From contig DATBQR010000016.1 in NCBI GenBank assembly GCA_036560705.1, positions 43,267 through 107,266 on the forward strand: 64,000 nt of DNA, read 5' to 3'. Every line of letters begins with the position of its first letter. Position 1 is the first letter of the stretch. Under the pieces are notes generated by a model, which was not told where the DNA came from, made no database searches, and saw only the letters and a program-made list of their open reading frames with translations. The position numbers were made by a program, and so were the translations under genes. Below, one piece after another: positions 1 through 8,905 of the stretch. This DNA comes from RBG-16-66-20 sp036560705 (GTDB lineage Bacteria; Pseudomonadota; Gammaproteobacteria; Burkholderiales; SG8-39).

Positions 1-1
1 G

Positions 2-1537
2 TCGCAAATCAGCTGGACAGCGGAAAACCTGCGCGGCATCCTGCGCGAAGATCTGAAAGGCGACGAAATCCTGATTGTCTCCAACCGCGAGCCCTACATT
101 CACATACAGAGGGACGGGAAGGTTGAAGTACAGCGCCCGGCCAGCGGCCTGGTCACGGCGATGGAACCCGTGCTGCGGGCCTGCTCGGGCACCTGGATCG
201 CGCACGGATCGGGAAGCGCGGACCGCGACGTCGTGGACGCCCAGGACCGCGTCATGGTTCCGCCGGAGAAACCCGCCTACCGCATCCGCCGGGTCTGGCT
301 AAGCCGGGAGGAGGAAGCCGGGTATTACTACGGCTTCGCCAACGAAGGACTGTGGCCTCTGTGCCACATCGCCCATACGCGTCCGGTGTTCCGCGCCTCC
401 GACTGGGAGCACTACCGTACCGTCAACCAGCGCTTCGCGCAGACCGTGGTGCAGGAAACGCGCACCGACAATCCGATCATTCTGGTGCAGGATTATCACC
501 TTGCGCTGGTGCCGCGCCTGATCCGCGAACGCCTGCCGCAGGCGACGATCATCGCTTTCTGGCACATCCCTTGGCCGAATCCGGAAGCGTTCGGCGTCTG
601 CCCGTGGCGCGCCGAGCTGCTCGAGGGCCTGCTGGGCTCTTCCATCGTCGGGTTCCACACCCAGGTCCACTGCAACAACTTCTTCGACACCGTGGACCGC
701 ACGCTGGAAGCCCGCGTCGATCGCGAGACTTCCAGCATCCACTATGGCGGCGACCCCACCGAGGTGAGACGCTATCCGATCTCGATCGAGTGGCCGCCCG
801 CGCCGCTGGCGACGCAGCCGCCGGTACCGGAATGTCGTTCGGCGGTGCGCATGGCGCTCGGCTTGAAGCCGGAGGTCTATCTGGGCGTCGGCGTCGACCG
901 CCTGGACTACACCAAAGGCATACTCGAGCGCTTCGCCGCCGTCGAACGCCTCCTCGAGCTCGAGCCGCAATGGATCGGGCGCTTCGCTTTCCTGCAGGTC
1001 GCCGCCCCCTCGCGTTCCAGCATCGAGGAATATCAGAGCCTGGACGCCCGCGTGCGCTCGGCGGCGACGCGCATCAACGACCGTTTCGGATCGGCCGGCT
1101 ACCAGCCGATCGTGCTCAAGATAGAGCACCATGACGCCGACCGGATCTACACCCTTTACCGCGCATCGGACCTGTGCTTCGTTTCGAGCCTGCACGACGG
1201 CATGAACCTGGTCGCCAAGGAATTCGTGGCCGCGCGCGACGACGAGCGCGGCGTGCTGGTGCTGTCGCAGTTCACTGGGGCGGCGCGCGAACTGTCCGAA
1301 GCCCTGATCGTCAATCCCTACGACACGGAACAATGCGCGGCGGCCCTGCGGGTGGCCCTAACCATGCCGCCGGACCAACAGCGCCATCGCATGCGCAGCA
1401 TGCGCAGCCTGATCCAAGAGTTCAATGTCTATCGCTGGGCCGGGCGAATGCTGCTCGACGCGGCGCGCATGCGCAACCGCCGGCGCGTTTCCGGCCCGCG
1501 CAATGCCGCCAGGGTCATCGATCTGCGGCGCGCATGA
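2..1537 (+). CDS. otsA: Trehalose-6-phosphate synthase, 5' truncated by window edge
   Basis: This family-20 glycosyltransferase joins UDP-glucose (or another NDP-glucose) to glucose-6-phosphate to make trehalose-6-phosphate in the cytoplasm. The frame is open from base 2, so the true start lies outside the window; 511 residues are visible. The substrate-pocket segment VSNREPY, the QDYHLALVP and FWHIPWP motifs, GFHTQ, GVDRLDYTKGI and the C-terminal SLHDGMNLVAKEF are all present. Sequence ahead of VSNREPY shows the protein has an N-terminal extension of unknown length. Its stop overlaps the otsB start in an ATGA, which implies translational coupling. The family call is secure; the nucleotide donor cannot be told from sequence. 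Confidence 0.95.
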   Translation, partial: SQISWTAENLRGILREDLKGDEILIVSNREPYIHIQRDGKVEVQRPASGLVTAMEPVLRACSGTWIAHGSGSADRDVVDAQDRVMVPPEKPAYRIRRVWLSREEEAGYYYGFANEGLWPLCHIAHTRPVFRASDWEHYRTVNQRFAQTVVQETRTDNPIILVQDYHLALVPRLIRERLPQATIIAFWHIPWPNPEAFGVCPWRAELLEGLLGSSIVGFHTQVHCNNFFDTVDRTLEARVDRETSSIHYGGDPTEVRRYPISIEWPPAPLATQPPVPECRSAVRMALGLKPEVYLGVGVDRLDYTKGILERFAAVERLLELEPQWIGRFAFLQVAAPSRSSIEEYQSLDARVRSAATRINDRFGSAGYQPIVLKIEHHDADRIYTLYRASDLCFVSSLHDGMNLVAKEFVAARDDERGVLVLSQFTGAARELSEALIVNPYDTEQCAAALRVALTMPPDQQRHRMRSMRSLIQEFNVYRWAGRMLLDAARMRNRRRVSGPRNAARVIDLRRA

Positions 1538-2301
1538 TGACGCGCCGCATGCCGCCATTCGCGGCGGATTGGGCCTTTTTTCTCGATATCGACGGCACAC
1601 TGCTTGAATTCGCGGCGCGTCCGCAGGAAGTCCGCGTGGAAAGCGCGCTGCTCGGCCTCCTGGCGGGGCTGCACTCGGCCACGGGCGGCGCGCTCGCGCT
1701 GGTCAGCGGCCGTTCGGTGGAAGACATCGACCAGCTGTTCGCGCCGATCGCGTTTGCCGCGGCCGGCCAGCATGGCACCGAGCGCCGCGCCGCCGACGGC
1801 ACGGTCCGTCGCCACGCGCCGCCGCTGCAGGAACTCGGCCGCGCCTGCGCGCAAATCGTGCGGTTGACTGCGGCCCACTCCGGCCTGGTGTTCGAGAACA
1901 AAGGCATGGCGCTTGCGCTGCATTACCGCCTTGCGCCGGCGCTGAGAGCCCTGGCGGAACGCGAAATGCGCGCCATCGCCGCCGACCTGGGCGACGGGTT
2001 CGAGCTGCAAGGCGGAAAATTCGTCATCGAGATCAAGCCGAGCGGCAAGAACAAGGGCAGCGCCATCGCCGAGTTCGCCGCGGAGGCGCCGTTCGCCGGC
2101 CGCCGGCCGGTGTTCATCGGCGACGACCTCACCGATGAACCGGGCTTCGAGGTGGTCAACCGCCTCGGCGGCCACTCCGTGAAGGTCGGTCCCGGCATTA
2201 CACGGGCGCGCTGGCACCTCTTCGACGCCGTCGCGGTGCGGCGCTGGCTCACCGACTACGCTGGGCAATTCGCTCCCAGCGCGACGCGAGCGACGCAATG
2301 A
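1534..2301 (+). CDS. otsB: Trehalose-6-phosphate phosphatase
   Basis: This HAD-superfamily phosphatase removes phosphate from trehalose-6-phosphate to give trehalose, completing the OtsAB pathway. Motif I is DIDGT at residues 18-22 (first Asp the nucleophile). SGR and GQHGTERR follow, KPSGKNKG supplies the motif III lysine, and GDDLTDE is motif IV. The length of 255 residues is typical. The start at 1534 was chosen because it forms the 4-bp ATGA overlap with otsA and gives the usual short N-terminus; the frame is open further upstream but that part lies inside otsA. The stop overlaps the next gene's start by the same arrangement, so otsA, otsB and the GH15 gene look like one operon. Confidence 0.95.
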   Translation: MMTRRMPPFAADWAFFLDIDGTLLEFAARPQEVRVESALLGLLAGLHSATGGALALVSGRSVEDIDQLFAPIAFAAAGQHGTERRAADGTVRRHAPPLQELGRACAQIVRLTAAHSGLVFENKGMALALHYRLAPALRALAEREMRAIAADLGDGFELQGGKFVIEIKPSGKNKGSAIAEFAAEAPFAGRRPVFIGDDLTDEPGFEVVNRLGGHSVKVGPGITRARWHLFDAVAVRRWLTDYAGQFAPSATRATQ

Positions 2302-4082
2302 ACGGCCTCGACCTCGGCATCGTCGGCAACGCCAACATCAACGCGCTGATCACCGCCACCGGCGAGATCTGCTGGGCGTGCATGCCGCGGGTGGACGCCG
2401 ACGCCGTGTTCTGCTCGCTGCTGCGCGAGCGCGGCGGCGAGCAGGATTTCGGTTTCCTTGCCGTGGACCTCGAAGGCATGGCGCGCGCCGAGCAGGAGTA
2501 CCTGCCGCACACGCCGGTGCTCGTGACGCGCCTTTTCGACGCCGGCGGAGGGGTGGTCGAGATCACCGACTTTGCCCCGAGATTCCGCCAGTTCGGCCGG
2601 CTGTTCAGTCCGAGCCAGCTGGTGCGAGCGGTCCGGCCGCTCGCGGGCAGCCCGAGACTGCGGCTGCGGGTGCGGCCGGCGCTCGACTACGGCCGCGCGC
2701 GCCGCCAGACCACCTGGGGCTCCAATCACGTGCGCTACCTGGGACCCGATTTCGTCGTCCGCCTGACCACCGATGGCTCGATCACGGCGATTCTCGAGGA
2801 AACGCCGTTCGTGCTGCGCGAGCCGTTCGCGTTGATCCTGGGATCGGATGAAACGCTTCAGGGCTCGGTGGCGGAGGTCGCCCGGCGCTTCCTGGAACAG
2901 ACGGTCGACTACTGGCAGGATTGGGTGCGCGACCTGCTGATCCCGTTCGAGTGGCAGGAGGAGATCATCCGCGCGGCGATCACGATCAAGCTCGCCGCCT
3001 ACGACGACACCGGGGCGATCATCGCGGCGCCGACCACTTCGATCCCGGAGGCCGCGGCAAGCGGACGCAACTGGGACTACCGCTACTGCTGGCTGCGCGA
3101 CGCCTATTTCGTGGTCAACGCCCTGAACCGGCTGAACGCCACGCGCACGATGGAGCGCTATCTCGGCTACATCATCAACGTCGCTTCGCGTGGCGACGGC
3201 GCGCTGCAGCCTGTCTACCGGGTGAGCGGCAGTCCGGAGGTCGATGAACACGAAGTGCCGACCTTGCCCGGTTATCGCGGCATGGGTCCGGTGCGCGTCG
3301 GCAATCAGGCGTACCGCCAGGTGCAGAACGACGTCTACGGTTCGACCGTCCTCGCGGCCACGCACGCTTTCTTCGATCGCCGGCTGGGCGCGATCGGCAA
3401 CGAGCACCTGTTCCGCCAACTCGAACCGCTGGGCGAGCGCGCGGTCGCGGCGCACGCGCTGCCCGATGCAGGGCTGTGGGAATTGCGCGGCACCGAGCGC
3501 GTCCACACCTTCTCCAGCGTCATGTGCTGGGTTGCCTGCGACCGCCTGGCGAAAATCGCCACCCGGCTGCGGCTGCCGGAGCGCGGCCGCTACTGGCGTG
3601 CGCACTCGGACCGCATCCACGCCGCGGTCTGCGCGCGCGCCTGGAGCGGGCGACGCTCAAGCTTCGTCGCCTCGTTCGAAGGCGACACGCTGGACGCGAG
3701 CCTGCTGCTGCTGGCCGAGCTGGGCTTCCTGCGCGCCGATGACCCGCGTTTCGCGGCCACCGTCGCTGCGGTCGAAAGCGAGCTCAAGCGCGGCGATTTC
3801 GTCTTTCGCTACACCGAGCCGGACGATTTCGGCGCTCCCGCCAACGCCTTCCTCGTCTGCACTTTCTGGTACGTCGATGCGCTTGCCGTCCTCGGCCGCC
3901 GCGACGAGGCGCGCGCCCTGTTCGAGGCGACGCTCGCGCGCTGCAACCGGCTCGGCCTGCTTTCCGAGCACATCGATCCGGCCTCGGGCGAACTGTGGGG
4001 CAACTACCCGCAGACCTACAGCATGGTGGGAATGATCAACAGCGCGACCCGGCTCAGCATTCCCTGGGGCCAGGCGTACTGA
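2298..4082 (+). CDS. Glycoside hydrolase family 15 (glucoamylase/trehalase-like)
   Basis: This 594-residue cytoplasmic protein of the GH15 glucoamylase-like group has no signal peptide. It shows the family hallmark NWDYRYCWLRDA near residue 258, a WELRG segment with a candidate catalytic acid near 393, and a C-terminal SEHIDPASGELWGNYPQTYS segment holding the probable catalytic base. The start overlaps otsB by 4 bp. GH15 members cleave alpha-linked glucose units, and some actinobacterial members are trehalases. Position behind otsAB suggests it may hydrolyse trehalose or a related alpha-glucoside and feed glucose to the kinase encoded next. The exact substrate is inference; a glucoamylase acting on short maltodextrins is the main alternative. 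Confidence 0.88.
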   Translation: MNGLDLGIVGNANINALITATGEICWACMPRVDADAVFCSLLRERGGEQDFGFLAVDLEGMARAEQEYLPHTPVLVTRLFDAGGGVVEITDFAPRFRQFGRLFSPSQLVRAVRPLAGSPRLRLRVRPALDYGRARRQTTWGSNHVRYLGPDFVVRLTTDGSITAILEETPFVLREPFALILGSDETLQGSVAEVARRFLEQTVDYWQDWVRDLLIPFEWQEEIIRAAITIKLAAYDDTGAIIAAPTTSIPEAAASGRNWDYRYCWLRDAYFVVNALNRLNATRTMERYLGYIINVASRGDGALQPVYRVSGSPEVDEHEVPTLPGYRGMGPVRVGNQAYRQVQNDVYGSTVLAATHAFFDRRLGAIGNEHLFRQLEPLGERAVAAHALPDAGLWELRGTERVHTFSSVMCWVACDRLAKIATRLRLPERGRYWRAHSDRIHAAVCARAWSGRRSSFVASFEGDTLDASLLLLAELGFLRADDPRFAATVAAVESELKRGDFVFRYTEPDDFGAPANAFLVCTFWYVDALAVLGRRDEARALFEATLARCNRLGLLSEHIDPASGELWGNYPQTYSMVGMINSATRLSIPWGQAY

Positions 4083-4087
4083 GACGC

Positions 4088-5014
4088 ATGGCGCTGCGGA
4101 TCGGGCTGGACATCGGCGGCACCAAGACCGAACTGGCGGCGCTCGACCCGGAGGGCCGCGAATGCCTCAGGCGCCGCGTGCCGACGCCACACGGAAGCTA
4201 CGAACAGGCGCTCGCGCATCTCGCGGCAACGGTGCTGGATGCCGAATCGGAACTGGGCGAGCGCGCGAGCGTGGGAATCGGCCTGCCGGGCGCCGTTTCG
4301 CGCGCCTCCGGCCTGGTGAAAAGCGCCTTCGCGACGCCGTACAACGGCCGCCCGCTGAAGCGCGACCTCGAGCGCCTGCTCGCGCGCGAACTGCGGTTCG
4401 AGAACGACGCCAACTGCTTTGCGCTGTCCGAAACCGCCGACGGCGCTGCGTGCGGGGCGGGCAGCGTGTTCGGCGCAATTCTCGGCACCGGGGCGGGCGG
4501 CGGCCTCGTGATCGACGGGCGCGTAGTCGGCGGCGCGAACGGCATCGGCGGCGAATGGGGCCACAACCCCTTGCCCTGGATGGAGCCCGGCGAGTACCCG
4601 GGCCCGCCCTGCTACTGCGGCCGGCGGGGATGCATCGAACAATTCGTCTCCGGACCGGCGCTTGCCGCCGACCACGAGCGAAGCGAGCGGGAGCGCCTGG
4701 AGCCGGCGGCCATCGCCGCGCGGGCGGCGGCGGGCAACGCCGGCTGTCGGCGCAGCCTCGCGCGCCTGGAGAGCCGCCTGGCGCGCGCGTTCGCGCATGT
4801 CATCAACCTGCTCGACCCGGAGATCATCGTCGTCGGCGGCGGGCTGTCGACCGTGGCGCGCATCTACGCGAACGTGCCGAAACTCTGGGGCGCGTTCATC
4901 TATTCGGACTCGGTCGCGACGAAGCTGCTACCCGCCGCGCACGGCGACGCGAGCGGCGTGCGCGGCGCGGCGCGGCTGTGGGACGCGCCCGCCGGCCAGG
5001 GCATCAAACCCTGA
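4088..5014 (+). CDS. ROK-family sugar kinase (fructo-/glucokinase-like)
   Basis: This 308-residue ROK kinase would phosphorylate a free hexose with ATP. The phosphate-binding loop DIGGTKTELA is at residues 7-16, the catalytic segment is FENDANCFALSE, and ROK zinc ligands are present as CYCGRRGC. GGGLSTVARI near the C-terminus belongs to the ATP-binding fold. The gene starts 5 bp after the GH15 stop, so glucose released there could be returned as glucose-6-phosphate. The motif set resembles Mak/fructokinase-type ROK proteins as much as glucokinases, so substrate is left open. Its 3' end overlaps the convergent pntB by 11 bp. Confidence 0.88.
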   Translation: MALRIGLDIGGTKTELAALDPEGRECLRRRVPTPHGSYEQALAHLAATVLDAESELGERASVGIGLPGAVSRASGLVKSAFATPYNGRPLKRDLERLLARELRFENDANCFALSETADGAACGAGSVFGAILGTGAGGGLVIDGRVVGGANGIGGEWGHNPLPWMEPGEYPGPPCYCGRRGCIEQFVSGPALAADHERSERERLEPAAIAARAAAGNAGCRRSLARLESRLARAFAHVINLLDPEIIVVGGGLSTVARIYANVPKLWGAFIYSDSVATKLLPAAHGDASGVRGAARLWDAPAGQGIKP

Positions 5015-6416
5015 GCGCCGCGAGCACCTCTTCCAGCATCTTCTTCGCGTCGCCGAACAGCATGCGGTTGTTCTCTTTGTAGAAGAGCGGATTGTCGACG
5101 CCCGCGTAGCCGGAAGCCATGCTGCGCTTCATGACGACCGAGGTTTTCGCTTTCCAGACTTCGAGGACCGGCATACCGGCGATCGGGCTGGCCGGGTCTT
5201 CCTGCGCGGCCGGGTTCACGATGTCGTTCGCGCCGATCACCATGGCGACGTCGGTCTCCGGGAAATCGCCGTTGATCTCGTCCATCTCCATCACGATGTC
5301 GTACGGGACCTTGGCTTCCGCCAGCAGCACGTTCATGTGGCCGGGCATGCGGCCGGCGACCGGGTGGATGCCAAAGCGCACGTTCACGCCCTTCTCGCGC
5401 AGGTGCCGCGTGATCTCGTACACCGTGTGCTGGGCCTGCGCCACCGCCATGCCGTAGCCCGGCACGATGATCACGCTCTTGGCCTCGCGCAGCAGCTCGG
5501 CGGTCTCGGCCGCCGTGATCGGCATTACCTCGCCTGCCGGCTGCGCGCCTGCCGCTGCGGGCGTGCCGCCCGAGGTGCCGAACCCGCCCGCGATCACGCT
5601 GATGAAGTTGCGATTCATGGCATTGCACATAATGTAGGAAAGGATGGCGCCGCTCGAGCCCACCAGCGCGCCGATCACGATCAGCAGGTCGTTCGACAGC
5701 ATGAAGCCGGTGGCCGCCGCCGCCCAGCCGGAATAGCTGTTCAGCATCGACACCACCACCGGCATGTCCGCGCCGCCGATCGCCATCACCATGTGGATGC
5801 CGAAAAGGAGCGCGATCACCGTCATCACGACGAGCGGCTTGATGCCGTCCTGCATGGATTCGGCGTGCAGGAACTCGCGGCCGAAATAAATCACGATCAG
5901 CAGGCCCGCCAGGTTCAGCCAGTGGCGCCCCGGCAGCAGGAGCGGCTTGCCGCCAATCTTGCCGGAGAGCTTGCCGAAGGCGATCACCGAGCCGGAGAAA
6001 GTGACCGCGCCGATCAGGATGCCGACGTAGATCTCCATCTCGTGGATCGCCTTGGCCGCGCCGGTGAACTCGGCCGAGGCCGCCGGATCGATGTAGGTGG
6101 CGAAGCCGACCAGCATGGCCGCGAGACCCACCAGGCTGTGCATCAGCGCCACCAGTTCGGGCATCTGCGTCATCTGCACGGTGCGCGCGGCGTAGAGGCC
6201 GATGCCGCCGCCCGCCACCATGGCGCCGACGATCCAGGGAACGCCGGCAGCGGTGACGCGCGGCCCGAGCACGGTCGCCAGCACGGCGATCGTCATGCCG
6301 ATGATGCCGTAGAGGTTGCCGCGGCGCGACGTCTCCGGGTTGCTTAGCCCGCCGAGGCTGAGGATGAACAGGATGGTGGCGCCGATATAGGCGACGCTTG
6401 CGAGGCTCTGTGACAC
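5004..6416 (-). CDS. pntB: NAD(P) transhydrogenase beta subunit
   Basis: PntB is the inner-membrane beta subunit of the proton-translocating transhydrogenase, which uses the proton gradient to reduce NADP+ with NADH. The 470-residue protein starts with a run of membrane helices (from ASVAYIGATILFILSLGG on) and ends with an NADP(H)-binding domain containing VPGYGMAVAQAQ, FGIHPVAGRMPGHMNVLLAE and VIGANDIVNPAA. The frame is open far upstream through pntA in another reading frame; I chose the GTG at 6416 because homologues begin with a short segment before helix 1, and it lies 11 bp after the pntA stop. It ends 11 bp inside the convergent ROK gene. Confidence 0.95.
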   Translation of the reverse strand: MSQSLASVAYIGATILFILSLGGLSNPETSRRGNLYGIIGMTIAVLATVLGPRVTAAGVPWIVGAMVAGGGIGLYAARTVQMTQMPELVALMHSLVGLAAMLVGFATYIDPAASAEFTGAAKAIHEMEIYVGILIGAVTFSGSVIAFGKLSGKIGGKPLLLPGRHWLNLAGLLIVIYFGREFLHAESMQDGIKPLVVMTVIALLFGIHMVMAIGGADMPVVVSMLNSYSGWAAAATGFMLSNDLLIVIGALVGSSGAILSYIMCNAMNRNFISVIAGGFGTSGGTPAAAGAQPAGEVMPITAAETAELLREAKSVIIVPGYGMAVAQAQHTVYEITRHLREKGVNVRFGIHPVAGRMPGHMNVLLAEAKVPYDIVMEMDEINGDFPETDVAMVIGANDIVNPAAQEDPASPIAGMPVLEVWKAKTSVVMKRSMASGYAGVDNPLFYKENNRMLFGDAKKMLEEVLAALRV

Positions 6417-6427
6417 GTCCGTGGCCC

Positions 6428-8026
6428 CTATTTCCGGAACATCGCCAGCATGCGCTGGGTGACCGCGAAGCCGCCGAACATGTTGACCGCGGTGAGCGCG
6501 ATGCCCGCCACCGCCAGCCAGCGGATCCATTCGTCGGGTCGGCCAGCGCCCGCTGCAGTTGCCAATGCGGCGGGCGGCGCGATCTGCACCAGCGCGCCGA
6601 TGGCGATGATGCTGCTGATGGCGTTGGTCACGCTCATCAGCGGCGTATGCAGCGCAGGCGTGACGTTCCAGACCACCATGTAGCCAACGAAACAGGCCAG
6701 CACGAAGACCGTGAAGTGGCCGAGGAAGGCCGCGGGCGCAAAGGCGCCGATGAACCAGAACAGCGCCGCGGCGACGCCGAACATGACCGCCAGGCGATTG
6801 CCCGCCATCGGCGCGCCGCCGCCATGCGCATGTGTTTTCGCGGGCGCCGAAATTTTCTTTTCGGAAGGAACCGGCTTGGGCGGCGCGGGAAGTTTCGGCG
6901 GCGGCGCCGGCCAGGTGACGGTGCCGTCCTTGATCACGGTGAGGCCGCGGATGGCGTCGTCGTCCATGTTGACGTTGATGACGCCGTCCTTGGTCTTGCA
7001 GAGTTCCTCGGCCAGCCGGAAGAGATTCGTCGCGTAGAGCGTGGAGGACTGCCGCGCGAGGCGGCTCGGCAGGTCGGTGTAGCCGACGATGGTCACGCCA
7101 TGCCTGACCACGACCTTGCCGGGCTCGGTCAATTCGCAGTTGCCGCCCTGCTCCGCCGCAAGGTCCACGATCACGCTGCCGGGCTTCATGGACTTCACCA
7201 TGTCGGCGCTGATCAGCTTCGGCGCGGGTTTGCCGGGAATCAGGGCGGTGGTGATGATGATGTCCACCTCCCTTGCCTGCTTGGCGTACATCTCGCGCTG
7301 CGCCTTCTGGAAGCCTTCGCTCATCACCTTGGCGTAGCCGCCGCCGCCGGATCCTTCTTCCTCGTAGTCGACCTTCACGAACTCGCCGCCGAGGGACACC
7401 ACCTGGTCGGCCACTTCGGCACGCGTATCGTTCGCCCGCACGATGGCGCCCAGGCTGGCGGCGGTGCCGATCGCCGCCAGGCCGGCGACGCCGGCGCCGG
7501 CGATGAAAACCTTGGCCGGCGGAACCTTGCCGGCGGCGGTGATCTGCCCGGTGAGGAAACGGCCGAATGCGTGTGCAGCCTCGATCACCGCGCGGTAGCC
7601 CGTGATGCCGGCCATGGAGGTGAGCGCGTCCATCTTCTGCGCGCGGCTCAGCATGCGCGGCAGGGCATCCATCGCCAGCACCGTGACCTTGCGCGAGGCG
7701 AGCTGCTGCATAAGTTCGGGGTTCTGCGCAGGCCAGATGAAGCCGATCAGGGCCTGGCCCCCGTGCATCAGTCCCACTTCCTCGGCGCTCGGCGCGCGCA
7801 CCTTGAACACGACGTCGGCGGCGGCCCACACGCCAGGCGCATCGGCGATGACCTGCGCGCCGGCGGCCTGATATGCGTCATCGCTGAAATTCGCCGCGTC
7901 GCCGGCGCCCGACTGCACGGCGACCTTGAAGCCCAGCTTGATGAGTTTTTCGACCACCTCCGGAACGGTGGCCACGCGCTTTTCGCCCGCGAAGGTCTCG
8001 CGCGGCACTCCGATGACCTGTGACAT
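6428..8026 (-). CDS. pntA: NAD(P) transhydrogenase alpha subunit
   Basis: PntA carries the NAD(H)-binding domain I and part of the membrane domain of transhydrogenase. The 532 residues include the typical start IGVPRETFAGEKRVATVPE, the Rossmann motif GAGVAGLAAIGTAASLGA, EVDIIITTALIPGKPAPKLI, a proline/lysine-rich linker near 380-420 with a short HAHGGG stretch, and about four C-terminal membrane helices. It is the undivided alpha form (as in enterobacteria), not split into PntAA/PntAB. pntB follows 11 bp downstream. With the NADP-dependent isocitrate dehydrogenase elsewhere in the window it contributes to NADPH balance. Confidence 0.96.
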   Translation of the reverse strand: MSQVIGVPRETFAGEKRVATVPEVVEKLIKLGFKVAVQSGAGDAANFSDDAYQAAGAQVIADAPGVWAAADVVFKVRAPSAEEVGLMHGGQALIGFIWPAQNPELMQQLASRKVTVLAMDALPRMLSRAQKMDALTSMAGITGYRAVIEAAHAFGRFLTGQITAAGKVPPAKVFIAGAGVAGLAAIGTAASLGAIVRANDTRAEVADQVVSLGGEFVKVDYEEEGSGGGGYAKVMSEGFQKAQREMYAKQAREVDIIITTALIPGKPAPKLISADMVKSMKPGSVIVDLAAEQGGNCELTEPGKVVVRHGVTIVGYTDLPSRLARQSSTLYATNLFRLAEELCKTKDGVINVNMDDDAIRGLTVIKDGTVTWPAPPPKLPAPPKPVPSEKKISAPAKTHAHGGGAPMAGNRLAVMFGVAAALFWFIGAFAPAAFLGHFTVFVLACFVGYMVVWNVTPALHTPLMSVTNAISSIIAIGALVQIAPPAALATAAGAGRPDEWIRWLAVAGIALTAVNMFGGFAVTQRMLAMFRK

Positions 8027-8071
8027 GAAAATCCCTGATTGGCCGACCCGGAATGATACCGAGGTTTGGTC

Positions 8072-8494
8072 TTACTTGACCTTCTGGCGATAAAGGTCCG
8101 CCGCCTGCATGAACTGCTTGCGCAGCATCAAGGGAGCGGAAATATTCCTGATCGGCTCTGTCGTGGTGCCGGTGCCGTGAATAGTGATCGTGCCGAAATC
8201 GAATATCCGGCCCGGCACGCTTTGCTCGACATGCAGGCTCTCGACCTTGTCGAGGAACAACTCCGTCGTATTGCGGGAAACCAGGCCGGTCTTGGCGATG
8301 ATCCTCTTGTCGGTAACCGCGAACTCCGTAGTCCGGTAGCGGATGTATGCCCAGACGAGAATTCCGATTCCCACCACCACGACCGCCAGAAGCACGCCGA
8401 GGACGATCAGGTGGGCGAGCGACCAAAGGCTGATCCGCGCGCGGTAGAGGACCATCTCTCCCTGCAACAAAGTACTGTCAACGTAGGACGCCAT
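8072..8494 (-). CDS. PH-domain (bPH2-like) membrane protein
   Basis: This 140-residue protein has a central pair of membrane segments (about residues 24-48, SLAHLIVLGVLLAVVVVGIG), then YRTTEFAVTDKRIIAKTGLVSRNTTELFLDKVESL, which is the signature of the bacterial pleckstrin-homology-like domain (formerly DUF304). The family is membrane-bound and of unclear biochemical role. A strong Shine-Dalgarno (GGAGG) precedes the ATG. It lies 45 bp upstream of pntA on the same strand and 12 bp downstream of the cupin gene, so it could be co-transcribed with either, but nothing in the sequence ties it to transhydrogenase function. Confidence 0.85.
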   Translation of the reverse strand: MASYVDSTLLQGEMVLYRARISLWSLAHLIVLGVLLAVVVVGIGILVWAYIRYRTTEFAVTDKRIIAKTGLVSRNTTELFLDKVESLHVEQSVPGRIFDFGTITIHGTGTTTEPIRNISAPLMLRKQFMQAADLYRQKVK

Positions 8495-8506
8495 CTTCGC
8501 CTCCCG

Positions 8507-8836
8507 TCAATCCACCACGAACAGTTTGGCACCGATTGCAGTGAAGGAGCGATGCGGTTCCGCGTTGTCCGCGACCTGGTAGCTCATGCCCGGCTTGAGC
8601 ACGAACTTGCGGCCATCCTTGAGTTCGGTTTCCAGCTCTCCCTCCACGCAGAAGAGGATGTGCCCTTTCACGCACCAGTGATCCGCGAGATAGCCGGGCA
8701 TGTACTCGACCAGGCGGACGCGGATGGCGCCGAAATGCCGCGTACGCCACCAGGCTGTTCCCGTCTCGCCCTTGTGCTCGGTGCGCTCGACCGCCGACCA
8801 GTCAGTCGTGCCAAAGGGAATGTCCGACATCTGCAT
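8507..8836 (-). CDS. Small cupin protein with DHWC motif
   Basis: This 109-residue single-domain cupin contains MPGYLADHWCVKGHILFCVEGELETEL, matching a small proteobacterial cupin group in which an Asp-His-Cys cluster replaces the usual metal-binding HxH. The start MQMSDIPFG is preceded by AGGAG at good spacing; the frame extends upstream but without homology-like sequence. No enzyme activity can be assigned. It sits between the MarC and PH-domain genes on the same strand, 12 bp from the latter. Confidence 0.8.
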   Translation of the reverse strand: MQMSDIPFGTTDWSAVERTEHKGETGTAWWRTRHFGAIRVRLVEYMPGYLADHWCVKGHILFCVEGELETELKDGRKFVLKPGMSYQVADNAEPHRSFTAIGAKLFVVD

Positions 8837-8905
8837 GGTGCGCTCCTGTACCCGTTCGTCCGCGCTGCATTTCCCGGCCGCCGGCAACGCCGTCAGCCGG
8901 CGCCG

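Noticed and set aside
6417..7829. Apparent N-terminal extension of pntB
   Set aside because: The extra part overlaps pntA in another phase and reads as low-complexity Arg/Gly sequence. The GTG at 6416 gives the family start.
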